DNA of 64,000 nt, taken from the NCBI GenBank assembly GCA_035063885.1, contig JAPSFM010000002.1, positions 1 through 64,000 of the forward strand, written 5' to 3'. The position numbers were made by a program, and so were the translations under genes. Below the pieces are notes generated by a model that worked only from the letters and a program-made list of their open reading frames with translations, was not told the DNA's origin and made no database searches. Numbering within the stretch: position 1 is the stretch's first letter; the number at the start of each line of letters is the position of its first letter. The DNA is from CAADGY01 sp900696665. Lineage in GTDB: Bacteria > Acidobacteriota > Terriglobia > Bryobacterales > Bryobacteraceae. Of this stretch, positions 1 through 10,100 are shown one piece after another.

Positions 1-1
1 C

Positions 2-97
2 TGGACTCTCCGGGGCGCCAACGCCATCCTGGCCCTCCGCTGCTGTCACCTCAACGCTCGCTTTGAAGACTATTGGGAGGGCCGTCGGGCAGCATGA
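2..97 (+). pseudogene. C-terminal end of an ISKra4-type transposase (cut by window edge)
   Basis: Reading from base 2 gives an open frame of 31 codons ending in TGA at 95-97. The tail contains the segments GANAILALRCC and FEDYWEGRRAA, which match the conserved C-terminus I know from ISKra4-family transposases (inference from memory of the family). The rest lies outside the window, so it could be an intact element or a remnant. No terminal inverted repeat could be identified between 98 and 267. Confidence 0.6.
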
Positions 98-267
98 CTT
101 CCACTTTCATGTCGCGCACCCCTTCCACCGGCGCCTGCTGCCCCGGCGAGGAAACGGCCGGAGCTGAATTCGGGCGAAAGTGTGTCACAAGAGTTCTGTG
201 AGCCGGTGGTCAAGCACCCACGACAGCAGCAGGCGCGCCGAAGCGGTTATCCTGTAGGTACACCATC

Positions 268-1503
268 ATGAACCCCAGTACAACCGTGCTTTCGCTTCAG
301 GAAGTGGTCGAAGCGGAAGGACATCTGATCGATTCCCATATCATGGAGCGGATCTTCGATACTGTCGTCGAATTTGGCGGACGTTTCGAAGTGGAGCGCT
401 TCCACATCGGGCGCACCAACAGCGATCCATCACACCTGAGACTGCGCGTGGAAGCCACGGATCAGCGCCACATGGAGAAGATGCTGGCGCAACTGCTGGG
501 GCTTGGATGTTCCCTGGTAGACTCCGGCGATGCGGAACTGAAAACCGTGGACCGCGATTACTGCGCTCCCGAGGATTTCTATTCCACGAGCAACCACCGT
601 ACCCTGGTGCGCCACGGCCAGCAATGGGTGGAAGTGGAAAACCAGCGCATGGATGCCATCATCGTCATCGAGAATGGGCGCGCCTTCTGCAGGAAGTTGC
701 GTGATATTCGTGCCGGCGACCGGGTGGTCGTCGGTATGCGCGGTATCCGGGTGGTGCCCGAATCGAAAGAACGCGACCGGCTCGCCTTCGCGTTTATGAC
801 CAATGGCATTTCTTCGGAACGGCAGGTGGAAACCGCTGTCCGGCAGGCCGCGAACCTGATCACGCAGGCCCACGCCGAGGGAAAGAAGGTGATTGCCGTA
901 GCCGGCCCTGTTGTGGTTCACACCGGCGGGGTGCAGCCCTTGAGCCGGCTCATTCGGGAAGGCTACGTCGACGCCGTTCTTAGCGGAAACGCGCTGGGAG
1001 TGCACGACATCGAAGCCGCCCTCTTCGGGACTTCGCTCGGCATTCGCCAGTCCGACGGCCGGCAGGAAGAACACGGGCATCGCAACCACATGCGGGCCAT
1101 CAATGCCGTCTTTCATGCAGGTGGAATCGCCGAGGCTGTCCGGAGCGGCAGGCTTTCCAGCGGCATCATGTATGAGTGCGTGAAGTCGGGTGTCCCCTTC
1201 GTTCTCGCCGGCAGCTTACGCGATGACGGTCCTCTCCCCGACACGATCACCGACATGAACCAGGCGCAGGACGCCTACGCGGAGCAATTGAAAGGCGCCG
1301 GCGTGGTGCTCTGTCTCGGCTCCATGCTGCACTCCATCGCTGTGGGAAACATGGCCCCCAGTTGGGTCAAGCTCGTGTGTGTTGACATCAATCCGGCGGT
1401 TGCCACGAAAGTCAGCGACCGCGGCACGGGACAAGCTGTGGGCGTTGTAACCGACGTCGGCCTTTTCCTGGATCTTCTGGCTCGCACTCTGGCGAAGACA
1501 TGA
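268..1503 (+). CDS. COG1915/TIGR00300 protein, ornithine cyclodeaminase-like (LOR/SDH conserved region)
   Basis: A 411-residue cytosolic protein of the family first annotated as LOR/SDH bifunctional-enzyme conserved region, whose archaeal members were later linked to ornithine cyclodeamination to proline. Visible features are the N-terminal ACT-like stretch with HLRLRVEA near residue 50 and a C-terminal Rossmann-like half with VIAVAGPVVVHTGG (about 211-224) and LSGNALGVHDIEAALFGTSL (about 239-258). Cyanobacterial AgrE/ArgZ carries this domain behind an arginine dihydrolase domain; that domain is absent here, so this is the standalone form. Its stop overlaps the queF start (ATGA), which makes it the first gene of a 6.4 kb run. 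The family call is firm; the exact substrate is inferred. Confidence 0.75.
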   Translation: MNPSTTVLSLQEVVEAEGHLIDSHIMERIFDTVVEFGGRFEVERFHIGRTNSDPSHLRLRVEATDQRHMEKMLAQLLGLGCSLVDSGDAELKTVDRDYCAPEDFYSTSNHRTLVRHGQQWVEVENQRMDAIIVIENGRAFCRKLRDIRAGDRVVVGMRGIRVVPESKERDRLAFAFMTNGISSERQVETAVRQAANLITQAHAEGKKVIAVAGPVVVHTGGVQPLSRLIREGYVDAVLSGNALGVHDIEAALFGTSLGIRQSDGRQEEHGHRNHMRAINAVFHAGGIAEAVRSGRLSSGIMYECVKSGVPFVLAGSLRDDGPLPDTITDMNQAQDAYAEQLKGAGVVLCLGSMLHSIAVGNMAPSWVKLVCVDINPAVATKVSDRGTGQAVGVVTDVGLFLDLLARTLAKT

Positions 1504-1904
1504 AAAAGAGACCACAGGAGTATACGGAGGAACACGCGCGCGCGGGAGTGGACGCGCCGTTGCCTGAAATCGAGACCTGGCCGAATCAATACTCCGGCTA
1601 CGAGATCGAGATCAAGATTCCGGAATTCACCTCGGTCTGTCCCCGAACGGGCCTCCCGGACCACGGCACCATAACCATCACCTACGTTCCGGACAAGGTC
1701 TGCCTCGAACTGAAATCGCTGAAGATGTACATGCTGGCATACCGGAACCTCGGCATCTTCCAGGAGAATGTAGTCAACGGCTTCGTGCGCGACATCGTGA
1801 AAGCAGCCCGGCCCGTATCGGTCACGGTTGTAGGGGAATTTACGCCGCGCGGAGGCGTCTACAGCAAAATCACCGCAAGCTGGAGCCGTAAACGTGCCCG
1901 ATGA
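1500..1904 (+). CDS. queF: NADPH-dependent 7-cyano-7-deazaguanine reductase QueF (type I)
   Basis: QueF reduces preQ0 to preQ1, the last free-base step of queuosine synthesis for tRNA wobble modification, in the cytosol. The 134-residue length fits the single-domain type I enzyme. The active-site Cys47 sits in EFTSVCPRTGLPD with the catalytic Asp54 seven residues later, as in Bacillus QueF. The QueF signature is at residues 69-76 (ELKSLKMY), followed by the conserved LAYRN and FTPRGG segments. It starts inside the stop codon of the preceding gene (ATGA) and overlaps the next gene by 11 bases. No other queuosine gene is nearby, so the cell probably makes or imports preQ0 from elsewhere. Confidence 0.95.
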   Translation: MKKRPQEYTEEHARAGVDAPLPEIETWPNQYSGYEIEIKIPEFTSVCPRTGLPDHGTITITYVPDKVCLELKSLKMYMLAYRNLGIFQENVVNGFVRDIVKAARPVSVTVVGEFTPRGGVYSKITASWSRKRAR

Positions 1905-3327
1905 AGCGAGCAGCGAGGACGCCAAGGCACAGGAACTAGCCGCCGCGGTTCGCGAGATACAGGAACGCGTGCGGTCGCACTACGCCACCGCAACCGGTTC
2001 CGAAACGCTTGTGCCTCAGCCCGATCTGATGGCGGTCCTGCACGCAAGGGACGCGGCGGAGGCCAAGGTCGCATCCATCGGCATGGTAAACCCCAGACCC
2101 CCGGGGGTTTTCAATTCCCTGATACAAGGTGTCAAGAAGACAATTGCCCGGGCGCTTGACTGGCACGTGCGCGAACAGGTGCAGTTCAACCGGGCCTCGG
2201 TGGAATGCGTAAACGCGACCCTGGACGCGCTCAACGACCTGAACCGCGCGATGCTGCGTTTGGATCGGGAGTTGAAGCGCGCGGAAGAGGAAGCGCGCGA
2301 ACTGGCGGACATCCGGGTGCATTGGGTGCAATGGCGCCAGGAGTGGGAACGCAAACTGGCAACGGTCGAAATGCGGTTTCTCCGCAGTGTCGCCGAACTG
2401 GAAGCATCCTTCCGGCAACGCACTGTGCAAATAGAGTCGGCCTTCCGGGAACTGGCCGCATCGCAGCACCGGGACTTCAGTGTCCGGCTGGATCAAGCTG
2501 CATCGGAGCTCAACGCGGGATTGCTCCGCGAATTCGACCGGCTGCGAACGGAGCACCTCGTACGGATGCACGCCGATTATGAACGCATCATCCATAACGA
2601 ACTGCGCCTCATCCGGCAGAGATTGGCGACGGGGCGTGGTGAAGAAACGGCTTCCCTGCCTCTTCCCGCGGCCGCAACCCCGCCGGCACCGCGCATCGAC
2701 TGGCTCAAATTTGCGGACCGATTTCGCGGGACCGAGGAGTATGTCAAAGAAACACAACGTTTCTACCTGCCCCAGTTCTCCCAGTGCCACTACGTGCTCG
2801 ATGTAGGATGCGGGCGGGGTGAGTTTCTCGAATTGATGCGGGAAAACGGTGTGGCCGCCCGCGGCATCGATCTCAATGAAGAGTACGTTGCGATCTGCCG
2901 CCAAAAAGGTCTGGAGGCGCAGCTCGCGGATGTCTTTACTTATCTCGGCGGCTTGCCCGCCGGCGGCTTCGATGGAATCTTCTGCGGCCAGGTAGTGGAA
3001 CACATTGCGCCCGAACGCCTGCCGGAGCTCATCCGGCTGATGGCCAGAGCTCTGCAACCCGGCGGAGTGGTTGTAGTGGAGACTCCGAACCCGGAAAACC
3101 TGGCGATTTTTGCCACGCACTTCTATATCGATCCGACACACGCACGGCCGGTGCCCGCTGCATTGCTGGTTTTCTACATGGAGGAGGTTGGGCTGGGCGG
3201 CATCCGCATAGAGCGGCGATTCCCCGCCGTGGCATCATCACCCGCGTTGGCCCAATTGCCCGAAGAGGTTCGCGATAGCTTCTTCGGCGGCCTGGATTAC
3301 GCGGCTATTGCCACGAAGCTCACTTGA
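1894..3327 (+). CDS. Class I SAM-dependent methyltransferase with long N-terminal coiled coil
   Basis: A 477-residue protein starting with GTG inside the end of queF. Residues about 100-250 are rich in Glu, Arg, Leu and Ala with heptad-like spacing, suggesting a long coiled coil. A class I methyltransferase fold follows: motif I VLDVGCGRGE at 301-310, the acidic end of strand 2 at GIDLNEE (about 324-330), and ALQPGGVVVVETPNP at about 386-400. Such coiled-coil methyltransferases occur in polysaccharide or O-antigen loci (family knowledge), where they cap or modify glycan chains, but no glycosyltransferase is next to it here. The substrate cannot be deduced. Confidence 0.75.
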   Translation: MPDEASSEDAKAQELAAAVREIQERVRSHYATATGSETLVPQPDLMAVLHARDAAEAKVASIGMVNPRPPGVFNSLIQGVKKTIARALDWHVREQVQFNRASVECVNATLDALNDLNRAMLRLDRELKRAEEEARELADIRVHWVQWRQEWERKLATVEMRFLRSVAELEASFRQRTVQIESAFRELAASQHRDFSVRLDQAASELNAGLLREFDRLRTEHLVRMHADYERIIHNELRLIRQRLATGRGEETASLPLPAAATPPAPRIDWLKFADRFRGTEEYVKETQRFYLPQFSQCHYVLDVGCGRGEFLELMRENGVAARGIDLNEEYVAICRQKGLEAQLADVFTYLGGLPAGGFDGIFCGQVVEHIAPERLPELIRLMARALQPGGVVVVETPNPENLAIFATHFYIDPTHARPVPAALLVFYMEEVGLGGIRIERRFPAVASSPALAQLPEEVRDSFFGGLDYAAIATKLT

Positions 3328-3370
3328 GGCGCTCCGGTACAATAGCCAGATTGAGGAGAAACTCCGATTG

Positions 3371-4129
3371 ATGGCGGCTGGAAAACTGGCGGGGCGCAAT
3401 GCGCTGATCACGGGTGCGAGCAAAGGACTGGGAAAGGCCATGGCGTTGGCGCTGGGTAAAGAAGGCGCAAGCATCGCACTGGTGGCACGCGATATGGATC
3501 GGCTCGCGGCAGTGGCGGAAGAGATTCGTGGGAACGGAAGCGACGCCGAACTCTACTCCCTGGATGTGTCGAATGAAGCCGCGGTGCGGGAACTCGAGGC
3601 GGCATCGCTGGCGCGGTTCGGCCACATCGACATCCTCATCAACAACGCCGGCATCAACCTCCGGAAGCCGGTGACCGAGTTCACGCTCGACGAATGGAAC
3701 CAGGTTCTCAGCGTGAACCTGACCAGTGCGTTTCTGCTCTGCCGGTCCTTCGTCCCACAAATGAAGGGGCGCGGATACGGGCGGATCATCAACATGACAT
3801 CGACGATGGGCCATGTCTCGCTGCCGGGGCGGACCGCCTACTCAGCCACCAAGGCGGCGTTGATCGGTTTCACCAAAGCTCTGGCGCTTGAACTGGCGGA
3901 CGAAGCGATTACCGTGGTCGGCATCAGTCCCGGCCCGTTTGCCACAGAGATGAATCTGCCGCTCCTTCAGGACCCGGAGATAAATCAGCAGTTCATTGCG
4001 AACATCCCCGTCGGCCGATGGGGCCGTGTGGAGGAGATCGGCGCACTGGCGGCATTTCTCTGCTCCGACGAAGCGGCCTTTTTGACCGGGACGGACATCC
4101 TGATCGATGGGGGGTGGTGTGCGCGTTAA
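3371..4129 (+). CDS. SDR-family NAD(P)-dependent oxidoreductase (classical)
   Basis: A 252-residue classical short-chain dehydrogenase. The cofactor motif TGASKGLG is at residues 14-21, NNAG at 91-94, and the catalytic Ser144, Tyr157 and Lys161 (YSATK) are all present; the C-terminal ILIDGGW is typical. The frame is open from 3308, but ATG at 3371 puts the first beta strand at the usual distance and a GAGGAG lies upstream. The next gene, a sugar-type binding protein, overlaps its end by 23 bases, and a second dehydrogenase follows. This suggests both oxidise or reduce a small polyol, sugar acid or keto acid (inference). Confidence 0.9.
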   Translation: MAAGKLAGRNALITGASKGLGKAMALALGKEGASIALVARDMDRLAAVAEEIRGNGSDAELYSLDVSNEAAVRELEAASLARFGHIDILINNAGINLRKPVTEFTLDEWNQVLSVNLTSAFLLCRSFVPQMKGRGYGRIINMTSTMGHVSLPGRTAYSATKAALIGFTKALALELADEAITVVGISPGPFATEMNLPLLQDPEINQQFIANIPVGRWGRVEEIGALAAFLCSDEAAFLTGTDILIDGGWCAR

Positions 4130-5090
4130 CCGGCGCCCCCTGCTCGTTCTGTGTGCCGCCCTGCTGGTAAGCTCCTGGGGCTGCCGGCGCGACGGCAGGA
4201 AAGTGATCGCGGTGATCCCCAAGTCAACTTCGCACTTGTTCTGGGTGTCCGTAGAAGCTGGCGCCAGGGCCGCGGGCCGCGATCTGAATGTCGAAATATT
4301 ATGGAATGGTCCGCCAGCGGAGACCGACTACAGCAGGCAGATACAGATCATGGATTCCATGATCGCCAAGAGCGTGGATGGAATCGCCCTTGCCGCCAGC
4401 GAGCGAAAAGCTCTGGCCGGCCCACTGGAGCGCGCAGCCGCGTCAGGAATTCCGGTTACCGTGTTCGATTCGGGTCTCGATTCGGAACATTACCTGACGT
4501 TTGTCGCGACCAACAACTATGAAGCGGGCCAGATGGCAGCACGTGAACTTGCGCGGCTGATCGGCGGAAAGGGAACGGCCGGAGTCATCCTGCACGCTCC
4601 CGGCAGCTATTCCACCATGGACCGCGAACAGGGTTTTCAGGATCTGATCGCCAGGGAATATCCGCACATTAAAATCGTGGCGCAGCAGTACGGCATGGCG
4701 GACCCCGCCCGCTCACGCGCCGCCGCCGAAAATATTCTTACGGCCTATCCCCGCCTCGACGCGATGTTCGCCTCGACGGAACCGAGTTCCTCCGGCGCGA
4801 CGCTGGCCATCAAAGCACGTGGTCTCGCGGGCAAAATCAAGTTCGTCGCTTTCGATTCGAGCGAGAGCATGATTCAGGATCTAAAGGGCGGCGCCATCGA
4901 CGCCATGGTGGTGCAAGACCCCTTCCGCATTGGGTATGAGGCGGTCCGAACACTCGTGGACAAGCTAAACGGGAAGCAGCCACCCAAACGGATAGACCTG
5001 AGCGCCCAACTGATCCGCCGTGAGGACCTCGAGCGCGCGGAAGTCCGGCAACTGCTTTTTCCCGGTATCCGTACACACCCTCGCCAATGA
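4107..5090 (+). CDS. Periplasmic sugar-binding lipoprotein (RbsB/LacI-type fold), orphan
   Basis: A 327-residue periplasmic binding protein of the type 1 (ribose/galactose) fold. The N-terminus has a hydrophobic signal segment ending in VSSWGC, a lipobox-like site with Cys26 as the likely lipidated residue. It is followed by VIAVIPKSTSHLFWVSVEAG, the usual first strand and helix, then VDGIALAASE and IPVTVFDSGLDS. Such proteins deliver sugars to ABC importers or to sensors. No ATPase or permease gene is nearby, so it either works with a transporter encoded elsewhere or has a sensing role. It overlaps the SDR gene by 23 bases and the next gene by 4 (ATGA). Confidence 0.85.
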   Translation: MGGGVRVNRRPLLVLCAALLVSSWGCRRDGRKVIAVIPKSTSHLFWVSVEAGARAAGRDLNVEILWNGPPAETDYSRQIQIMDSMIAKSVDGIALAASERKALAGPLERAAASGIPVTVFDSGLDSEHYLTFVATNNYEAGQMAARELARLIGGKGTAGVILHAPGSYSTMDREQGFQDLIAREYPHIKIVAQQYGMADPARSRAAAENILTAYPRLDAMFASTEPSSSGATLAIKARGLAGKIKFVAFDSSESMIQDLKGGAIDAMVVQDPFRIGYEAVRTLVDKLNGKQPPKRIDLSAQLIRREDLERAEVRQLLFPGIRTHPRQ

Positions 5091-6127
5091 CCACCGACGT
5101 AACAATTTCTTCCAACGATCTCATTGCGTTCGGCAGTAAGCTGCTCGAAGCTACCGGCGTCGCGCCGGAAAGGGCCTACCTGGTCGCGGCATCACTAGTG
5201 GCAGCCGATCTGCGCGGCGTGGATTCGCACGGGATTCAGTCTCTGCCGTTCTACATTCGCCAGATCGAGCATTCCAGCATCCGGATTGAGGCAGAGGGTC
5301 ACGTAGTAACGGAAACGGGCGGCCTCGCCCTATACGACGGCGAGAACGGGCTGGGGCAGGTCGTATCGCAGCGTTGCACCGAACTTGCAATCCGGCTCGG
5401 GCGGGAACATGGCTTCGGTGTCGTGGTGGCGCGGGAGTCGAACCATTTCGGGGCCGCCGCCTATTGGGCGCAACAGGTCTCGGCGGCAGGGTTTATTGGT
5501 ATCGTGATGTGCGATGCATCGCACGTTGTGCCACCCTGGCAGGGCCGCGAGGGACGGCTTGGGACGAACCCGATCTGCATGTCCGTGCCCGGCGAGGAGT
5601 GGCTGCTCGATATGGCGACCACCACGGTGGCACGCGGCAAAATCCTGAAAGCGGTGCTGCGCGGGGATAAAGAAATTCCCGCGGGTTGGGCGCTCGACAA
5701 GGACGGCGTACCGACCACCAACCCCGAGGCGGCCATGGCCGGGCTTCCGATGCCCCTGGGCGGTTATAAAGGCTCGGGTCTGGCGATGATGGTGGAGATT
5801 CTCTGCGGCGTGCTGAGCGGCGGCGCCATGGCCACGCAGGTGGGAGGCATTCACTTCTACACTCAACCGGCCCGCATCTCCCAGTTTTTCCTGGCTCTCG
5901 ATGTCTCCCGTTTCATGCCGCTCGACCAGTTCAAAGCGCGAGTGGCGCACCTGGTCGCAGAAGTGAAGTCGGCGCCGGCAGCCGTGGGATACGATGAGGT
6001 TCTGGTGGCCGGCGAACCGGAGCGGCGCGTGGAATTGCAACGCTGCCGCGAAGGAATTACTATCCCGGCCGGCGTGTGGGCCAAGCTGACAGAGAACGCC
6101 CGGAAATGGAATGTGCCGGTACCGTGA
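5087..6127 (+). CDS. Ldh2-type (malate/L-lactate/ureidoglycolate) NAD(P)-dependent dehydrogenase
   Basis: A 346-residue member of the Ldh2/YlbC family, which oxidises 2-hydroxy acids or related substrates with NAD(P) and has a fold unrelated to Rossmann dehydrogenases. Diagnostic segments are DLRGVDSHGIQSLPFYI (residues about 43-59), RESNHFGAAAYW (about 112-123), LGTNPICMSVPG (about 160-171) and LGGYKGSGLAMMVEILCGVL near 225-244. It is coupled to the preceding binding-protein gene by a 4-base overlap. With the SDR and the sugar-type binding protein it may form a small sugar-acid oxidation module (inference). The precise substrate is not predictable. Confidence 0.9.
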   Translation: MTTDVTISSNDLIAFGSKLLEATGVAPERAYLVAASLVAADLRGVDSHGIQSLPFYIRQIEHSSIRIEAEGHVVTETGGLALYDGENGLGQVVSQRCTELAIRLGREHGFGVVVARESNHFGAAAYWAQQVSAAGFIGIVMCDASHVVPPWQGREGRLGTNPICMSVPGEEWLLDMATTTVARGKILKAVLRGDKEIPAGWALDKDGVPTTNPEAAMAGLPMPLGGYKGSGLAMMVEILCGVLSGGAMATQVGGIHFYTQPARISQFFLALDVSRFMPLDQFKARVAHLVAEVKSAPAAVGYDEVLVAGEPERRVELQRCREGITIPAGVWAKLTENARKWNVPVP

Positions 6128-6130
6128 AGT

Positions 6131-6697
6131 ATGAATAGCAACAAGAAAACCTTGCCGCCGGCACAGCGCGAACTGCTGCTCAGAACATTGCAGGCCCGTT
6201 TCGAAAAAAACAGGCATCGCCATCGAGGTCTTGAATGGGCTCCAGTTGAAACACGGCTGAAAGCTAACACCGAAAAGCTCTGGCCGCTGAATGAAATGGA
6301 AAGAACCGGGGGTGAACCGGACGTTGCCGGCCACGACGAAAGCACAGGCCAATATATCTTCTACGATTGCTCAGCGGAAAGTCCGAAAGGCCGCAGAAGT
6401 ATCTGCTATGACCGGGAAGCGCTGGAGTCGAGGAAGCAACATAAGCCGGAGAATAGTGCGCTCGACATGGCGGCTGCTATGGGCATCGAGATCTTAACGG
6501 AAGAACAGTATCGTGAGTTGCAGAAACTCGGAGAATTCGACACGAAAACCTCTAGCTGGATCAAAACACCTTCCCGAATCAGAAGTCTAGGCGGCGCGCT
6601 TTTTTGCGATCGCCGTTACGACACCGTTTTCGTGTATCACAACGGTGCGGAATCCTACTATGCCGCCAGAGGGTTCCGTGGCTTGCTGAGAGTCTGA
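6131..6697 (+). CDS. DUF4256 family protein
   Basis: A 188-residue soluble protein without signal peptide or membrane segment, beginning three bases after the Ldh2 stop codon. It has the pattern I associate with DUF4256: an N-terminal LLRTLQARFEKN, then GGEPDV, IFYDCSAESPKGRRSICYD and a C-terminal run ending in YHNGAESYYAARGFRGLLRV. The function of the family is unknown. It is the last gene of the co-directional run from 268. No hairpin follows its stop, so the transcript end is not visible. Confidence 0.75.
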   Translation: MNSNKKTLPPAQRELLLRTLQARFEKNRHRHRGLEWAPVETRLKANTEKLWPLNEMERTGGEPDVAGHDESTGQYIFYDCSAESPKGRRSICYDREALESRKQHKPENSALDMAAAMGIEILTEEQYRELQKLGEFDTKTSSWIKTPSRIRSLGGALFCDRRYDTVFVYHNGAESYYAARGFRGLLRV

Positions 6698-7151
6698 GTC
6701 GCGCGCACCTATCTGGTCATCACCGCATCACTCACCGGTTGCAGGTATACACCGGGCAGTTCCACCTGACAATCGTGGCGATAGTGCGATGTCACTCGTA
6801 TTCCAAGCCGGTATCGCATGGAAGTGAGCTTGGGGCCTGCATGGCTGCTCCCGGCTTGAGGATTACGGTCACGAGATCTTTTCAGTGAGGTACGGATTGA
6901 CGAAGACCAGTGCCGAAATTCATGCCCGCTGCCTTCCATGTTTCTCCCATGCGGCAACTTGCGCAACGAATGACTGATATTTGGAATTGTCCCGGCCGGA
7001 GTAGCGTGGGTTCTTAAATGGGGCGGCGGTGTCCACGGGCGCGATGACTACATTAAGACCTCTTTGCCAAAACATCGTTTACACCATGGTACGCCGTGTG
7101 ATATACGTACATCTTTTCAATCTGGAGTAGTAGAAGTCTAAAGGAGTCTCT
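6698..7151 (+). other. Intergenic region, 454 bases, no gene seen
   Basis: No reading frame here resembles a known protein. The left part is featureless to me. The right end holds a candidate promoter and a strong ribosome binding site (AAAGGAG at 7140-7146, five bases before the ATG at 7152) for the TonB receptor gene. Confidence 0.6.
7078..7107 (+). promoter_or_regulatory. Candidate sigma-70-type promoter of the TonB receptor gene
   Basis: TTTACA at 7078-7083 and TATACG at 7102-7107 are 18 bases apart. A start near 7114 would give a leader of about 38 bases ending in the AAAGGAG ribosome site before the ATG at 7152. It is found by eye only. Confidence 0.35.
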
Positions 7152-10100
7152 ATGCGGAAGTCTTGCGGGCTGAAGCGAATTGTCTCAGTTTCTGTGCTGC
7201 TAGCCTCTATGCTCGCTGCCCAGGATTACCGGGCACGCGTGCAAGGCTTTGTCACTGATCCCAGCCAGGCGGCCATTGTTCGTGCAAAGGTAACTCTCAC
7301 TAACGTCGATACAGGCGTCACGGTTAGCAGAGTTACCGGAGAGGCCGGGCAGTATTTATTCGACTTCGTGCAACCCGGTAACTATAAGGTGGAGGTCGAA
7401 GCATCCGGGTTCGACCGCTTCCTTCAGGACAAAATTACCGTGCTCACGCGCGGCGACGTTACCGTGAACGTGGTAATGGCAGTGGGGGCTGTCAGCCAGG
7501 CCGTTAATGTGTCGGCTACCGCTCTGGCCATGGAGTTCAATACCGCCACCATGTCGCAGACCGTGGATGGGCGCATGCTGAAAGATCTTCCCGTGCTGGC
7601 ACGCAATCCGTTCACGCTGGCGCTGTTGAACCCCGCGGTGGTGAACGGCTATTGGGACATCTCGCACCGCAACCCGTTCTTCTCGCAATCGTCCAACGGG
7701 GTCGATATCGGCGGCAACACGTTGGGCAGGAACGACGTCCTGATAGACGGAGTTACGATCGTCCTGGGTTCGCGCGTGGGCTACGTGCCGCCGATGGATG
7801 CTGTCCAGGAAGTCGCCGTTCAGCAGAATGCGGTGGATGCGGAATTCGGCCAGAGCGCCGGCGGCGTGCTTTCGCTCTCGATGAAGTCCGGCACCAACGA
7901 ATTGCACGGAACGGCGTATTATTTCGGGCGCAATCCCGCCCTCAACGCCGTCGCCAATTCGGTGACGCACTCCAAAAACACCTCGCGCTACCACATCGGG
8001 GGCGGCAACGCCGGTTTCCCGATCATCAAGAACAAGTTGTTCGCGTTCGCGTCCTACGAGCAGTGGCGCTCGCAGTTTCCCGACACCGCGATGATGACCA
8101 TGCCCACCGATCTTGAGCGTACGGGCGACTTCTCACAATCGCTCAACGCCTTGGGCGGCTTGAGAACGATTTACGATCCCTGGTCCACCAAGCTCGATCC
8201 GGTAACGGGCGCGGTTTCCCGTACTCCTTTTGCCGGTAATGTCATCCCGCAGAATCGCATGGATCCCACGTCGGTCATTTTTATGAAAGATGTGTGGAAA
8301 GCCAATAATCCGGGCAATGACATCACCGGCGTGTACAATTACAAGCTCACCTTCCCGTGGTGGTCCGACTACAAAAACTGGTCCGGGCGCGTGGACTACA
8401 ACCCCAACGACAAATGGAAGATGTACGGGCGCTACAGCCAGTTCCGTGAGTGGGAGAGCAACAACAATTTCGCCAACTCCCCGGCCTTTACGGACCGGGA
8501 CGGCGGGCTCACGGCCACGATCAATACCGCGATTGACGCCGTGTATACTATCAACCCGACCACCGTGCTGGACTTGCGCTGGGGCATCACACTATTCGGC
8601 ATCGATTACGACTCCCCATGGGCGCGGATGGAGGGCGGAATCGACGGGTATAGCAAGTTCTGGCCGAACAACCCCTGGTACAAGCCGTACATGAAGGACA
8701 TGAGCAAGTTCTTCTACCCGCGGCTCACGGTAGGCAGTTGGTACTCGGGGATGACCGGACTCTGGCTGCACAAGCCGCGCAAAGCGAGCTATCAACCCAG
8801 CATGGCGAAATACAAGGGCCGCCACAACATGAAGTTCGGCGTCTCTTTGCGGCAGGAGTGGGAGCACACCGCGCTTCCCGACCCCTGGAATTTCACTTTC
8901 TCGGCGACCGACACCGCCGATACGTTCATCTCGCCCAATACCAAGGTGAGCGGCGATCCCTGGGCCACCTTCCTGCTCGGTTCGGTAGGCGGATATTCCA
9001 GCTATTCGCCGGTGATTCTCAGCCGCGAGAATCAATGGGCGGCGTATTTCCAGGACGACATCAAGTTCAACCGGAATGTAACTCTGAACCTGGGGCTGCG
9101 GTACGAGTATGAGTCGCCGGTTTACGACGATGAGGACCGTTATTCACGGTATTTGGACCTTAATAACCCAATTCCGGAAATGCAGAGCAACGCGCCGCAG
9201 ATTCCGGCCGAGGCGCGCCAGTACAATGTCTCCTATAAGTTCAATGGCGCATGGATCTTTGCGGATTCGGACAACCGGGGCGTCTACCGGGCTCCCCGCA
9301 ACCTGTTCCTGCCGCGCATTGGCGTCGCGGTAAGGCTGAACGACCAGACCGCCATTCGTATCGGGTATGCGCGGTATGCCTCCACGGTTCTGGCCATTTT
9401 CGGCCCCATCTGGAGTATCCCGCAATCGGGCTTCAGCGCGCGGACCGACGTACAGACGCCCCTGCAGGGCATTCCCCAGGCCACCATCAGCAATCCGTTC
9501 CCCACTACCAATCCGATCATTATGCCGGTGGGGAAGAGCCTGGGCCGCTATACGAACCTCGGCAACAATGCGTCCTGGGTCTATCAGAATTTGAAGCCGC
9601 CGGTGAACGACCGCTTCAATTTCAGTCTCCAGCGAGCCCTGCCTTTCGATCTGCGGGCCGACATCACTTACTTCCTGAATTTCGGGCATAACATGCAGCC
9701 GCCCGCAAACGGCGGCGGCGGGTTCTACAGGCGCGATGTCAACATGGCTGACCCCCAACTCAGATACACCCACAAGGCTGCGCTTGACCAGAAAGTACCC
9801 AATCCCTTCTATCAATACCTGACGCCGCAACTTTTCCCCGGACAACTGCGCAATCAGCCCAGCGTCTCGGTGGCCAGTTTGCTGCGTCCGTATCCGCAGT
9901 ATGGATCGCTCACCGAGATCTTTCAGCCGAATTTTTCGGAGCGCTACCAGGCCCTGCAGATGAAAGTGGAGCGTCCGTTCAGCCGCGGCATCAGCCTCAC
10001 AGCGGCGTACAACTACAACCGCGAGTGGACAGACGGCTACTTCAACGACCCTGATATCTACGCCAACAAACTGACCCGCATTCCCGCGGCGAGCCCCAGG

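Noticed and set aside
430..1116. 228-codon open frame on the minus strand inside the COG1915 gene
   Set aside because: Shadow of a conserved plus-strand gene; its translation is His/Arg/Val-rich and resembles no family.
1936..3141. 401-codon minus-strand frame inside the methyltransferase gene
   Set aside because: Antisense shadow, common in GC-rich DNA; the plus strand has clear methyltransferase motifs.
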